Source: Sphingobacterium composti
GTDB lineage: Bacteria; Bacteroidota; Bacteroidia; Sphingobacteriales; Sphingobacteriaceae
Direction of reading: 5' to 3'
Assembly: GCF_009829075.1 (NCBI RefSeq)
Contig: NZ_WUQZ01000022.1
Span: forward strand, 1-57,192
DNA: 57,192 nucleotides
Shown: piece by piece, positions 1 to 8,206 of the stretch
Position numbering within the stretch: the first letter of the stretch is position 1
Layout: every line of letters starts with the position of its first letter
Position numbers and translations under genes: made by a program
Notes under the pieces: generated by a model
Databases searched by the model: none
Told to the model about the DNA's origin: nothing
The model's input: the letters and a program-made list of their open reading frames with translations, nothing else

Positions 1-2
1 GT

Positions 3-158
3 CTTTCTCATGGTGAACTTTATACGGTGGTAACTAATAAAGAAGCTCACGGAAAGAAAGGGACTATAGTTGCAATTCTCAAAGGAACTAAATCCGATAG
101 TATTATCCCTGTGCTTCAACAAATTCCACTCGATTACGCAACAAAGTACGGGAAATAA
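3..158 (+). CDS. ISL3-type transposase, N-terminal/central frame (partial)
   Basis: Open from the window edge; the visible product is about 51 residues, LSHGELYTVVTNKEAHGKKG onward, ending ATKYGK. The Gly-Glu-Leu-Tyr-x-Val-Val-Thr segment is the stretch that normally follows the first catalytic Asp-Glu of ISL3 transposases. The frame stops at 156-158 just where the -1 frame supplies the expected next block (KVREITLDLAGNM). Either a programmed -1 frameshift or a simple frameshift mutation joins it to the next entry. Confidence 0.6.
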   Translation, partial: LSHGELYTVVTNKEAHGKKGTIVAILKGTKSDSIIPVLQQIPLDYATKYGK

Positions 159-178
159 CACTTGACTTAGCTGGTAAT

Positions 179-799
179 ATGGGGATTATAGCTAAGAAGT
201 GTTTTGCTAATGCAGTGCAGGTTATTGATCGCTTTCATGTGCAGCAATTGGCAACTGAGGCACTTCAAGAAATCCGGATAAAACACCGTTGGGAAGCTAT
301 TGATGAAGAAAATATGGCCATTGAAGACGCTAAAAAAAGGAAAGAAACTTACTGTCCAGAAATCCTATCAAATGGTGATACTATAAAGCAAATGCTAGCT
401 AGAAGTCGCTATTTACTCTATAAAAGTGAACATAAATGGACAGTAGAACAAAAGGAAAGAGCTAGTTTACTATTTGAACGCTATACTGAAATTCAAAAGG
501 CTTACAAATTATGCCAAGAACTATCTTGGATATACAAAACAACTGTAGATAAAATATATGCTTTTACACGACTAGCTAAATGGGCTGAGAAGGTAGAGCA
601 AGCTGGGTTCAAGTCTTTCAATACCGTGTCAAGAACTATAAATACGCATCACAAAAAGATTCTAAACTACTTTGATAACAGAAGTACCAATGCTTCAGCA
701 GAATCTTTTAATGCAAAAATAAAAGCATTCAGAAGTCAGTTTAGAGGGGTTCGTGATATCAATTTTTTCTTATTCAGATTGACTAAGTTATTTGCTTAG
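179..799 (+). CDS. ISL3-type transposase, C-terminal DDE part
   Basis: The 206-residue frame carries the C-terminal half of an ISL3-family DDE transposase. In frame upstream of the listed ATG, bases 143-178 encode KVREITLDLAGN, with the second catalytic Asp in TLDLAGNM; then VIDRFHVQQL, and near the C-terminus the STNASAESFNAKIKAFR block with the final Glu (AESFN). So ATG 179 is not a biological start; the protein should enter from the preceding frame, possibly by slippage at A_AAG (143-146), where AAG is followed by in-frame TAC GGG AAA TAA. Full-length, no internal stops, so it may be active. Confidence 0.7.
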   Translation: MGIIAKKCFANAVQVIDRFHVQQLATEALQEIRIKHRWEAIDEENMAIEDAKKRKETYCPEILSNGDTIKQMLARSRYLLYKSEHKWTVEQKERASLLFERYTEIQKAYKLCQELSWIYKTTVDKIYAFTRLAKWAEKVEQAGFKSFNTVSRTINTHHKKILNYFDNRSTNASAESFNAKIKAFRSQFRGVRDINFFLFRLTKLFA

Positions 800-887
800 T
801 CCACAGGTTTTGTACATGATCCCTTTTTTGCTTGATCCGTATGATCCCCATGATCCCTACCTTCTATGAAAATTAAAATAATAAAAC

Positions 888-913
888 AAAAAAGCCTCAC
901 ATTACTGTGAAGC
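888..913 (-). terminator. Intrinsic terminator of tRNA-His
   Basis: On the minus strand an 8-bp stem (GCTTCACA/TGTGAGGC, loop GTAA, one G-T wobble) is followed by six T. It lies 12 nt past the tRNA 3' end. Confidence 0.75.
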
Positions 914-924
914 CTTTAGAAGCG

Positions 925-999
925 GGTAAGTAATGGGGCTCGAACCCACGACCCCTAGAACCACAATCTAGTGCTCTAACCAACTGAGCTATACCTACC
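925..999 (-). tRNA. tRNA-His (anticodon GTG)
   Basis: Read on the minus strand the cloverleaf is complete: acceptor GTAGGTA/TACTTAC, D arm GCTC/GAGC, anticodon arm CTAGA-TTGTGGT-TCTAG, T arm GTGGG-TTCGAGC-CCCAT. The anticodon is GTG. Histidine identity is supported by the extra G at position -1 (base 999) opposite discriminator C73 (base 925), the hallmark of tRNA-His. CCA is not encoded. Confidence 0.96.
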
Positions 1000-1054
1000 G
1001 TGTTTGTGCTACAAAAGTAGTAGAAAACCCCATTCTATGCAAATATTTCTACAT

Positions 1055-1090
1055 AAAAAATCCTCATTATGAAATAACACAATGAGGATT
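1055..1090 (-). terminator. Intrinsic terminator of htpG
   Basis: Perfect 10-bp stem AATCCTCATT/AATGAGGATT on the minus strand with a 12-nt loop, followed by a T run, 23 nt past the htpG stop. Confidence 0.85.
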
Positions 1091-1113
1091 AAGGAATTAT
1101 TTTTTAATAAATA

Positions 1114-3003
1114 TTAAATCATCTCTACGCTACGCTTCACAAAAGAGGTTAAATCCGCTCCTGTCAACAATCCACGTGATAATAAAGCTAAATCAAAAGC
1201 TTGTTTTGCTAATTTTTCAGCCTCTTCATCTGAACTTTCTACGATGCGCTTTACTAAAGGGTGATTACCGTTTACCGTTACTTTGTAGTTGTCTGGCAAT
1301 GTGCCATAGAAGCCCATACCACCACCAGTTTTTGCCATGTCTTTCATACGACGCATAAACTCATCCAAAGTCACTGACACAGGCAATTCATCCGCTGCTA
1401 AAGCTTCTACTTGAACATTCATATCATTTCGGCTGATAGCTTTCGTAAATAATTCAGAAGCTTTTTTGCTTTCTTCTTCGGTTAATGTTAATTCAATTTT
1501 TTCGTCTTTTTGAATTAACTTATCAACTACGTCCGAATCCACACGCTTTAATTGTACTTTCTCGCCACCTTTTTGTTCTAGGTACGAAGCGAAGTGTGTA
1601 TCTAGTGGTCCATCCAATACCAATACATCATAACCTTTTGCTTTAGCATTCGATATAAATCCATCTTGTTGTGCAGCATCCGAAGTATATAAATAAACGA
1701 TATTACCGTCTTTGTCTACATTAATATCTTTTACTTTTTCATAATATTCTTTGATGGTATAATTTTCACCTTCTGTATTTTTAACCAAGCAGAATTCATT
1801 TGCTTTCTCCGCAAATTTTTCTTCGCTCAACATACCGTATTTGATAAATAAGCCGATATCATTCCATTTTTCTTCAAAACCTTTACGGTCAGATTTGAAG
1901 ATTTCTTGCAATTTGTCAGCAACTTTCTTCGTGATGTAGTTGCTAATTTTCTTCACATTACCATCCGCTTGCAAGAATGAACGCGATACGTTCAATGGAA
2001 TATCTGGCGAATCAATCACACCATGCAACAACATCAAATATTCAGGAACGATATCTTTTACCTCATCCGTGATAAACACCTGGCGCGAGTACAATTTGAT
2101 TTTATTGCGTTGGATTTCTAATTCATTCTTGATTTTAGGGAAATATAGAATACCTGTCAAATTGAATGGATAATCTACATTCAAGTGAATCCAGAATAAT
2201 GGCTCGTCAAAAGTATTAGGATACAATTCACGGTAGAATGCCAAATAATCTTCGTCTTTTAATTCTGAAGGCGCTTTTGTCCAAGCTGGATTCGTATTGT
2301 TGATGATATTATCAACTTCTACTGATTTGTATTTTGGTTTACCATTTTCATCCTCGCCATCTGGTTCAGAAGATGTTTTCGTTCCGAAACGAACTTGTAC
2401 AGGCAAGAATTTAGCGTATTTGTCTAAGATTTCTTGCAATCTGAATTTGCTTAAAAATTCTTTTGAATCTTCATTAATGTGTAATATTACATCTGTACCA
2501 CGTGTAGTACGTGTACCTGCTGAAATTTCGTACGATGTACTACCATCACAAACCCAATGTGCAGCCTCTGCCCCATCTTGGTACGACAAAGAATCGATTT
2601 CGACTTTATCAGCAACCATAAATGCCGAGTAGAATCCTAAACCAAAGCGACCAATAATTTCATTTGCATCATTAGCCTCTTTGAATTTTTCCATAAATTC
2701 AGTCGCACCAGAGAATGCGATTTGATTGATGTATTTTTTAATCTCTTCGGCAGTCATTCCAATACCATTATCCGAAATGGTAATTGTTTTTGCTTCTTCG
2801 TCGAATTTTACATCAACAACCAACTCTCCCACCTCGCCATTAAATTGACCTAATGAAGAAAGACGTTTGATTTTTTGAGAAGCATCTACTGCATTTGAAA
2901 CTAACTCACGTAGGAATATCTCATTGTCTGAGTAAAGGAATTTTTTGATAACCGGAAATATATTCTCGGTATGAATCGAAATAGTGCCTTTTTCTGTGCT
3001 CAT
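1114..3003 (-). CDS. htpG: HSP90-family molecular chaperone HtpG
   Basis: The 629-residue product has the standard HtpG length and layout. The N-terminal GHKL ATPase domain shows the family blocks LRELVSNAVDASQKI (ATP-binding Asn), DNGIGMT and GRFGLGFYSAFMV; the middle domain has LNVSRSFLQ; the C-terminal dimerization domain follows. It acts as a cytoplasmic ATP-dependent chaperone under heat and other protein stress. It is a single-gene unit with its own terminator. Its upstream region (3047-3087) matches the grpE upstream region in an ungapped layout, pointing to shared stress control. Confidence 0.97.
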   Translation of the reverse strand: MSTEKGTISIHTENIFPVIKKFLYSDNEIFLRELVSNAVDASQKIKRLSSLGQFNGEVGELVVDVKFDEEAKTITISDNGIGMTAEEIKKYINQIAFSGATEFMEKFKEANDANEIIGRFGLGFYSAFMVADKVEIDSLSYQDGAEAAHWVCDGSTSYEISAGTRTTRGTDVILHINEDSKEFLSKFRLQEILDKYAKFLPVQVRFGTKTSSEPDGEDENGKPKYKSVEVDNIINNTNPAWTKAPSELKDEDYLAFYRELYPNTFDEPLFWIHLNVDYPFNLTGILYFPKIKNELEIQRNKIKLYSRQVFITDEVKDIVPEYLMLLHGVIDSPDIPLNVSRSFLQADGNVKKISNYITKKVADKLQEIFKSDRKGFEEKWNDIGLFIKYGMLSEEKFAEKANEFCLVKNTEGENYTIKEYYEKVKDINVDKDGNIVYLYTSDAAQQDGFISNAKAKGYDVLVLDGPLDTHFASYLEQKGGEKVQLKRVDSDVVDKLIQKDEKIELTLTEEESKKASELFTKAISRNDMNVQVEALAADELPVSVTLDEFMRRMKDMAKTGGGMGFYGTLPDNYKVTVNGNHPLVKRIVESSDEEAEKLAKQAFDLALLSRGLLTGADLTSFVKRSVEMI

Positions 3004-3046
3004 ATATTTTAAATTTTTCAGTTTAAATTTTACACAGAATATTTAT

Positions 3047-3087
3047 CAATGCACGTTCCAAAAGGATTTTTCAGGACATTTTGACAG
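3047..3087 (-). promoter_or_regulatory. Putative heat-shock promoter/operator of htpG
   Basis: On the minus strand CTGTCAAAATGTC (3087-3075) precedes TTGGAAC (TGG at 3060-3058) and ATTGAT (ATTG at 3050-3047). The last two are spaced like a sigma-54 -24/-12 pair, although the -12 dinucleotide is GA rather than GC. The expected start would be near 3035, about 32 nt upstream of the ATG. The same spacing occurs upstream of grpE. Promoter class is inference. Confidence 0.5.
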
Positions 3088-3106
3088 AGGAAGTGTCAGA
3101 ATGGGA

Positions 3107-3514
3107 TTAGTTGCTTTTTAAATCTAATAGTATCGCTATTTCCTTTAAATCTCTAACGTATCTACCTCCTATTATTCTAGGGATCCATTTATAATTTGAC
3201 GAATATTTTTGTAATACTCGAATAGCTTCTTTATCTGTACCGCAACCTAGATCTTCTAATACTTTAATATCTGAAAAGCTACCATCTTTTTCTACTATAA
3301 AAGAACACATTATCTTCCCCTTAAGCCCTCTATTATCCATTTCCCTTGATATCTTAAATTCTTTAAGCATGTAATTTTTAAAATTTTGAAGGCCCTCCTT
3401 CGGCTGTGGAGGATGTTCAATACTCATCTTTGTAATCGTATCAATTTTAACCCTCTGTCCAAAAACATTAAAGAACAGGAATGACATAACACCCAATAAA
3501 AGAAAACTTTTCAT
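3107..3514 (-). CDS. Secreted TonB C-terminal-domain-like protein
   Basis: A 135-residue protein with an N-terminal signal peptide (MKSFLLLGVMSFLFFNVFG, cleavage after about residue 19). The rest resembles the TonB C-terminal fold: CSFIVEKDGSFSDIKVLEDLGCGTD, then EAIRVLQKY and a W-x-P segment (KWIPRIIGGRYV). Bacteroidota carry many such short proteins without the transmembrane anchor and Pro-rich linker of true TonB. Function is unknown; a periplasmic partner of a TonB-dependent receptor is a guess. No terminator seen before htpG. Confidence 0.6.
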   Translation of the reverse strand: MKSFLLLGVMSFLFFNVFGQRVKIDTITKMSIEHPPQPKEGLQNFKNYMLKEFKISREMDNRGLKGKIMCSFIVEKDGSFSDIKVLEDLGCGTDKEAIRVLQKYSSNYKWIPRIIGGRYVRDLKEIAILLDLKSN

Positions 3515-3728
3515 TCTTAAATCTAAATATTTTTTTTGAAAACAAAATAAAGTCTACTATATTTGTAGAGTATTCAGAATTGCATCGTGCAATACCAACC
3601 GAGTGTAGACACCGCGGTGGTAAAATAATACGGGTTTTGTACCAAAATAAACGTCCTAAACAACGCTTATTTTCCCCTAAAGTTTCTGGATACAATTTAT
3701 AGTTTAACCTTTTAAATTTTTAAATTGT

Positions 3729-3995
3729 ATGTCAAACACAACACATTTGTACCAGCACCTTATCGAAAAATTCAGTAATTATTCGATTGAAGAACTTATC
3801 CAACTAAACAATGAAACTGTAAAAGGCCAAGGTTGGGGTTCAGCTAAAGCAACATTCCGCACAGCAATTATCACAGCTTTCTCTCGCAAAGGAATCGACT
3901 TGTCGCAGATTCTTTCAAAAGATGATGGATTCACAACAGTGAAATCCATTCCTGTACGATTGGAGGATAATGTTCTTATTCCTTTGTCCTATTGA
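3729..3995 (+). CDS. Small conserved hypothetical protein
   Basis: An 88-residue cytoplasmic-looking protein, no signal peptide or membrane segment. It is mixed helical, with SIEELIQLNNE and a Gly-Trp-Gly-Ser-Ala-Lys-Ala-Thr-Phe-Arg segment (residues 36-45). Codon use and an own 5' leader in an AT-rich spacer suggest a real gene. I do not recognise the family. The preceding 3515-3728 spacer holds no gene I can support. Confidence 0.55.
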   Translation: MSNTTHLYQHLIEKFSNYSIEELIQLNNETVKGQGWGSAKATFRTAIITAFSRKGIDLSQILSKDDGFTTVKSIPVRLEDNVLIPLSY

Positions 3996-4024
3996 GAATG
4001 AATAACTGTTTATGAAAATTACTT

Positions 4025-4102
4025 CGTCATCGACTCTTATATAACGCAATGAGAAATCTAAAAACATAACTTTAGATTTCTCCTCGTTCCTCGTCGATGA
4101 CG
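4025..4102. repeat. Dispersed palindromic intergenic repeat, copy 1
   Basis: Nested inverted repeats: outer arms CGTCATCGAC (4025-4034) and GTCGATGACG (4093-4102), inner arms GAGAAATCTAAA (4051-4062) and TTTAGATTTCTC (4071-4082). The minus strand reads GTCATCGACGAGG... GGAGAAATCTAAA, the kind of REP-like unit spread in Bacteroidota intergenic DNA. Related copies are at 21073-21144 and 25808-25888. It sits between the convergent 88-aa gene and the DUF2891 gene and could serve as a terminator for both. Confidence 0.75.
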
Positions 4103-4149
4103 TTAGCATTTTGGTCATTGCAATTTGCTACCTATTTATCGCCCAATTA

Positions 4150-5268
4150 TTAATTCGCATGCGACAATGCATACAATGCAAATGTCCCTAACCAATGCGA
4201 ACCCATATAATCATCTTGTACTGATAGATTAGGCAAAGAGAATTTTATATGCTCATTTGCGATTTTTTTCAAATGATTCAATTCAGACTCTTTGCTACTA
4301 ATGCCGTACAAACAAGCAGCTCGACTATAATTTAAACCATCTAAATGCACTAATTTGCCATCCGATCTGTCTTTTACAACAGCGGGATCCAATCTATAAT
4401 CTACTTTAAATAAACCTGGCATAAAATTCCCTAACCAAGTTTTATATTCCTGTTGCTCCAAAATTTTAGACATCAAATATGCTTCTTCCAAACAAGGTGA
4501 AAGAAAATCATATCCGCTAGGTTCATAAGCCAAATCACAATTAATATCATTCAGAAATAACCGTTTTCCGTGTTTGATTATTGCGTTCTCAAAATCTTTA
4601 TTCCCGACTGATCTCGCATAATCAATAGACAAAGACAAACCAAAAGCTGAATTATCATGTTGTCCAGCACGAATAGGATAAATAAGTTTTGGTAAATATT
4701 CTATATAACGCTTAACTAGTAAATCAGCTAGAGGCTGTAAGTTTGCTTCCCAACGTTGTGCATCTTCATCTTGCCAATTTGAAAGGCTTTCTTGGAGTTT
4801 AAACAGCCAAGCCCATCCGTAAGTACGTTCGAAATTTTTATTATTCTCATCATTGAAAAAGGCTAATTCAACCGCCACATTTTCAGGAGTAATATGTTTA
4901 TTGAGGATGTTTCTTATTTTACCGTCGGAATCCAAATCAGGATACTTTTGCATTAGCTCGACAATAGACCAGTATCCATGAACCGAAGAATGCCAATCAA
5001 AACAACCATAGAAAATAGGCCGTAGCTGTTTAGGAGATTTCAAATCCGCATCTGAGCCTAATACTTGACCTAATTTATTAGGATATTCTACCTCTAGGCA
5101 GTGAATAGGCAATTCAAAAATACCCTTTGCTTGTGCTTCCGTTAACATCAAATGTTGAATTGTGTCTGAGGGATTGGAAGTAGTATTACTATTTGCAGAT
5201 TTATCACTACAACTCCAAAAAGATAATGATAATGCAATTACAAAAATAGAAACAACTTGAAATTTCAT
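4150..5268 (-). CDS. DUF2891 family lipoprotein
   Basis: A 372-residue protein with a lipoprotein signal peptide (lipobox ending FWSC at Cys20) followed by a Ser/Asn-rich linker. The mature part matches my recollection of DUF2891: PIHCLEVEYPNKLGQVLG, FYGCFDWHSSVHGYW, HDNSAFGLSLSIDYA, and the C-terminal DDYMGSHWLGTFALYALSH. Conserved Trp, His and Asp residues suggest an alpha/alpha-barrel enzyme acting on carbohydrates, but the activity is not known. It is a single gene, facing a divergent DUF937 gene. Confidence 0.75.
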   Translation of the reverse strand: MKFQVVSIFVIALSLSFWSCSDKSANSNTTSNPSDTIQHLMLTEAQAKGIFELPIHCLEVEYPNKLGQVLGSDADLKSPKQLRPIFYGCFDWHSSVHGYWSIVELMQKYPDLDSDGKIRNILNKHITPENVAVELAFFNDENNKNFERTYGWAWLFKLQESLSNWQDEDAQRWEANLQPLADLLVKRYIEYLPKLIYPIRAGQHDNSAFGLSLSIDYARSVGNKDFENAIIKHGKRLFLNDINCDLAYEPSGYDFLSPCLEEAYLMSKILEQQEYKTWLGNFMPGLFKVDYRLDPAVVKDRSDGKLVHLDGLNYSRAACLYGISSKESELNHLKKIANEHIKFSLPNLSVQDDYMGSHWLGTFALYALSHAN

Positions 5269-5329
5269 TTGTTAGATTTATGTGTTAATTACAATAATAA
5301 AAGTATAAACAATTTTATAAACTAAAAAC

Positions 5330-5998
5330 ATGAATATTACTGATTTGATTACTGGAGGCATAGGATCAAAAGCTATTAGCCTTGTTGCTAAAACGCTAAA
5401 CATTGATGAAAGTAAGGCAAAATGGGTGGTAGCAGCTGCCGTACCCTTAATGATTGCTGCTTTGAATTATAATTCTAAGAAAAGCAAAGAAAAAGAAGAA
5501 GGCATTAATAAGGCTTTAGAAAAGCATAATGGTGGAATATTCGATCAAATCGGAAATCTATTTGGAAATGGTCCATCTGAAGACGATAACAAGATTGTGA
5601 ATCATATGTTCGGGAAGAATACAGAGGTAGTAAAAGACAATCTTGCTTCAAAAACCGGCTTATCTGCGGACAAAATTGGAGGTGCCTTAGCTATCCTAGC
5701 TCCTATCGTAATGGGATATTTAGGAAAACAAAAACAACAAGAATCCGGCGGTGGTGGCATTGGCGATTTACTGGGAAGTGTGTTGGGTGGTGGTCAATCA
5801 ACTTCTTCTGGTGGTGGTGGAATTATAGGTTCTATACTTGGAAGTGTATTGGGAGGCAGCGGAAATAGCAATCAATCATCTTCTCAAGGCGATTTAGGAG
5901 GATTAACAGATTTAGCGGGTGAATTCTTCAATCAAGGAAATGATAACAACAAAAAAGGTTCTATTTTAGATTCCTTAGCAGGAATGTTTGGAAAATAG
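5330..5998 (+). CDS. DUF937 domain protein
   Basis: A 222-residue protein. Residues 1-135 are a helical DUF937 region (IGSKAISLVAKTLNIDESKAKWVVAAAVPLMIAAL, then SKTGLSADKIGGALAILAPIVMGYLGK). The C-terminal part is low-complexity, rich in Gly/Ser/Gln, with repeated LLGSVLGGG-type units. It has no signal peptide. DUF937 proteins are common in Bacteroidota and Proteobacteria; their role is unknown. Confidence 0.8.
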   Translation: MNITDLITGGIGSKAISLVAKTLNIDESKAKWVVAAAVPLMIAALNYNSKKSKEKEEGINKALEKHNGGIFDQIGNLFGNGPSEDDNKIVNHMFGKNTEVVKDNLASKTGLSADKIGGALAILAPIVMGYLGKQKQQESGGGGIGDLLGSVLGGGQSTSSGGGGIIGSILGSVLGGSGNSNQSSSQGDLGGLTDLAGEFFNQGNDNNKKGSILDSLAGMFGK

Positions 5999-6009
5999 TA
6001 ATCAAATGA

Positions 6010-6038
6010 AAAGCAGCGATGATATTCGTCGCTGCTTT
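6010..6038. terminator. Bidirectional hairpin between convergent genes
   Basis: A perfect 10-bp inverted repeat, AAAGCAGCGA/TCGCTGCTTT with a 9-nt loop, lies between the DUF937 gene (+) and the sugar MFS gene (-). T-rich flanks are weak, so termination is likely but not strong. Confidence 0.6.
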
Positions 6039-6067
6039 AATAAATAGATAGGTAGATAAAAAATATC

Positions 6068-7333
6068 TTAAATTTCTTCTAAAGACTTTCCTTTTGTTTC
6101 GGGAAGAAATAGAATAAATACGAAAGAGAGTATTACCATTATTGCATATAACAAAAAGATATAAAAACCTCCTTGTGCATTTCCTTCCACGATAACTGGA
6201 AATATCCAAGATATCAATGCTGCAAATACCCAATGCGTAGTACTACCTAATGAAGATCCTTGCGCACGTACCTCATTTGGAAATATCTCTGCCAAAAACA
6301 CCCATATTACTGCTCCTTGTGATAATGCAAACGATGCTATAAATCCAAGAATATAAAACAACAAGTAACTAGAAGCATCACCTTTAAGACCGAAAGCTGT
6401 CAACATCAAAAAAATAAACATTCCAATAGCTCCTGATAATAATAGTTTTTTACGTCCTACTTTATCAATGATACTCATACCCAATAGTGTGAAAAACACA
6501 TTCGTACCGCCAATAAAGATAGGTTGTAAATAGCTCAAATCCGCACTAAAACCTGCCATATCGAAAATGCGTGGAGCATAATATAGAATGGCATTAATGC
6601 CAGTCATTTGATTAAAGAAAGCCAATAAAACTGCGAAACTAATCGGTTTGAAATATTTTGCTTGAAATAAAGATGTAGTGGATTTTGACTGATCACTTAC
6701 CATTTGATTTTCAATACCCAAATTATCAAAAATCACTTTTGCCTCTTCCTTTCTGTTCTGCAACACTAACCAACGCGGACTTTCGGGAGTATTTCTCAAA
6801 AGCAGATAAAACAATACAGATGGTATCGCCATAATTCCTAGCATATATCGCCAAGCGTCTTCACCCATACCTGCAAATAGGAAATTTGTCAGATAAGCAA
6901 TAAAAATTCCACTTACAATCATTATTTGAAATAAACCTGTGAGTTTTCCCCTATCTTTGGATGGAGATATTTCAGAAATAAAAACTGGACCTACAACAGA
7001 ACTAATCCCTACTGAAACTCCGCCAATGAATCGAAAAAATAAAAACATAGACCAAAAATTTGCTAAAGCACACCCTACCGCAGACAATAAATATAATATA
7101 GCTATGAATAGCAATACTTTTTTACGACCATATTTATTCATAAAATTACCTGCACATACTGCTCCCAAAATGGTCCCTATTAAAGAGATTGAAACAGTAA
7201 GCCCATGCCAAAAGGAATCGAGTTGCCACAATTTTTGAATAATTTGTTCTGCACCTGAGATAACGGCTGTTTCGAAGCCAAACAAAAAACCTCCTAAGGA
7301 TGCTATAAGGGCATATTTCCAAACATTTTTCAT
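6068..7333 (-). CDS. Sugar-porter family MFS transporter
   Basis: A 421-residue inner-membrane protein with about 12 membrane segments. Sugar-porter signatures are present: GxxNxxGRRK-like NKYGRKK after helix 2, the R-F-I-G-G-V-S-V-G-I block, PESPRWL after helix 6, and the closing PETKGKSLEEI. It probably takes the mono- or disaccharide released by the PUL across the inner membrane by proton symport. It is the last gene of the leftward SusC-SusD-GH130-ROK-MFS unit, 23 nt after the kinase gene. Substrate is inferred from context only. Confidence 0.88.
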   Translation of the reverse strand: MKNVWKYALIASLGGFLFGFETAVISGAEQIIQKLWQLDSFWHGLTVSISLIGTILGAVCAGNFMNKYGRKKVLLFIAILYLLSAVGCALANFWSMFLFFRFIGGVSVGISSVVGPVFISEISPSKDRGKLTGLFQIMIVSGIFIAYLTNFLFAGMGEDAWRYMLGIMAIPSVLFYLLLRNTPESPRWLVLQNRKEEAKVIFDNLGIENQMVSDQSKSTTSLFQAKYFKPISFAVLLAFFNQMTGINAILYYAPRIFDMAGFSADLSYLQPIFIGGTNVFFTLLGMSIIDKVGRKKLLLSGAIGMFIFLMLTAFGLKGDASSYLLFYILGFIASFALSQGAVIWVFLAEIFPNEVRAQGSSLGSTTHWVFAALISWIFPVIVEGNAQGGFYIFLLYAIMVILSFVFILFLPETKGKSLEEI

Positions 7334-7356
7334 ATATTAGTGATTATAATTTTAGT

Positions 7357-8202
7357 TTAAACTTCTGTAGTAGAGATCATCCCATAAAATATATTAAGGT
7401 CGTCCATAGAAGCTATTTTAATTGGAATATTCGTTGTTATTTGTAAGTTTTCTAAGAATAAATGACTTGACTTTGCAATACTTCCGCCAATAACTATATA
7501 ATCAGCTTTTAGTGGTAGCACATATATCGAAATAAACTCAGCCAAAGCCTCAGTCAAAAAACGAAAAGAATTTTCTACTTCTTTCTCATGTTGATTACTA
7601 CTCACCAACTCTTTGACATTGTTAAATTTTACACCAAATCTATTATTCACATAGGAGATTATACCTCGTGTAGAGATATAATCTTCTGAGATACCATTTC
7701 GAAAATTTGCTGACCCATAATTAAGATCATTAACTATTCCATTTTCATATAAAGCAGATCCTAATCCTGTACCTAAAGTCAAACCCACCACTTTAGTATC
7801 CTTTAATTTGTGATGATAAATCTCTCCCAACAAGAAAGCCTGAGCATCATTGTAAAAATAAATATGTTCCTTATCCACAGCACATATTTCGCTCAAGTAA
7901 GACTTGACATCCATGTTCAATAAGGATTGATACTTATTCATTCCATCCATCAAAGAAATTCCATTTTCGTAGTCAAATGGCCCAGGAATTGAAACAAAAA
8001 CAGCTTCAATATCGCCTAAGATATTATCTATCGATTTCATAATACCATACTTCCATTGCGACAGAATACTTTCTTTATCAGCCATGCTCTCTACTGCCGA
8101 TCTATTATACGCCACAGCAATGCGTGCATCATTCAATTGTTTAACCACTGCTGAAGAGATATGCGACCCACCTATATCCAAACAAAGCATATTTTTTTTC
8201 AT
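7357..8202 (-). CDS. ROK family sugar kinase
   Basis: I place the start at ATG 8202 (MKKNMLCLDIGGSHIS, 281 residues). A longer frame to 8268 would overlap the GH130 gene and add residues unlike the family; the chosen start leaves 4 nt after that gene's stop. ATP-binding blocks are LDIGGSHIS and VGLTLGTGLGSALYENG, with the catalytic Asp in FYNDAQAF. The zinc motif CxCGxxGCxE typical of ROK kinases is absent: the equivalent place reads YGSANFRNGISEDYIS. It presumably phosphorylates the sugar released by the GH130 enzyme, perhaps mannose (inference). Confidence 0.8.
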   Translation of the reverse strand: MKKNMLCLDIGGSHISSAVVKQLNDARIAVAYNRSAVESMADKESILSQWKYGIMKSIDNILGDIEAVFVSIPGPFDYENGISLMDGMNKYQSLLNMDVKSYLSEICAVDKEHIYFYNDAQAFLLGEIYHHKLKDTKVVGLTLGTGLGSALYENGIVNDLNYGSANFRNGISEDYISTRGIISYVNNRFGVKFNNVKELVSSNQHEKEVENSFRFLTEALAEFISIYVLPLKADYIVIGGSIAKSSHLFLENLQITTNIPIKIASMDDLNIFYGMISTTEV

Positions 8203-8206
8203 ATAA

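Larger units (their letters stand above)
1..799 (+). mobile_element. Right part of an ISL3-type (ISAon1-like) insertion sequence, cut by window start
   Basis: Two adjacent open frames together give a continuous ISL3-type transposase core: one frame runs from base 3 to the TAA at 156-158, and the second, at -1 relative to it, continues to the TAG at 797-799. The left end, first catalytic Asp and left inverted repeat lie outside the window. Bases 800-860 hold repeated TGATCCC words and may contain the right end, but I could not define an inverted repeat without the other side. Family assignment rests on protein motifs; ISAon1-like naming is from memory of Bacteroidota elements encoded in two frames. 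Confidence 0.75.

Noticed and set aside
2297..2632. 111-codon plus-strand frame
   Set aside because: Shadow of htpG.
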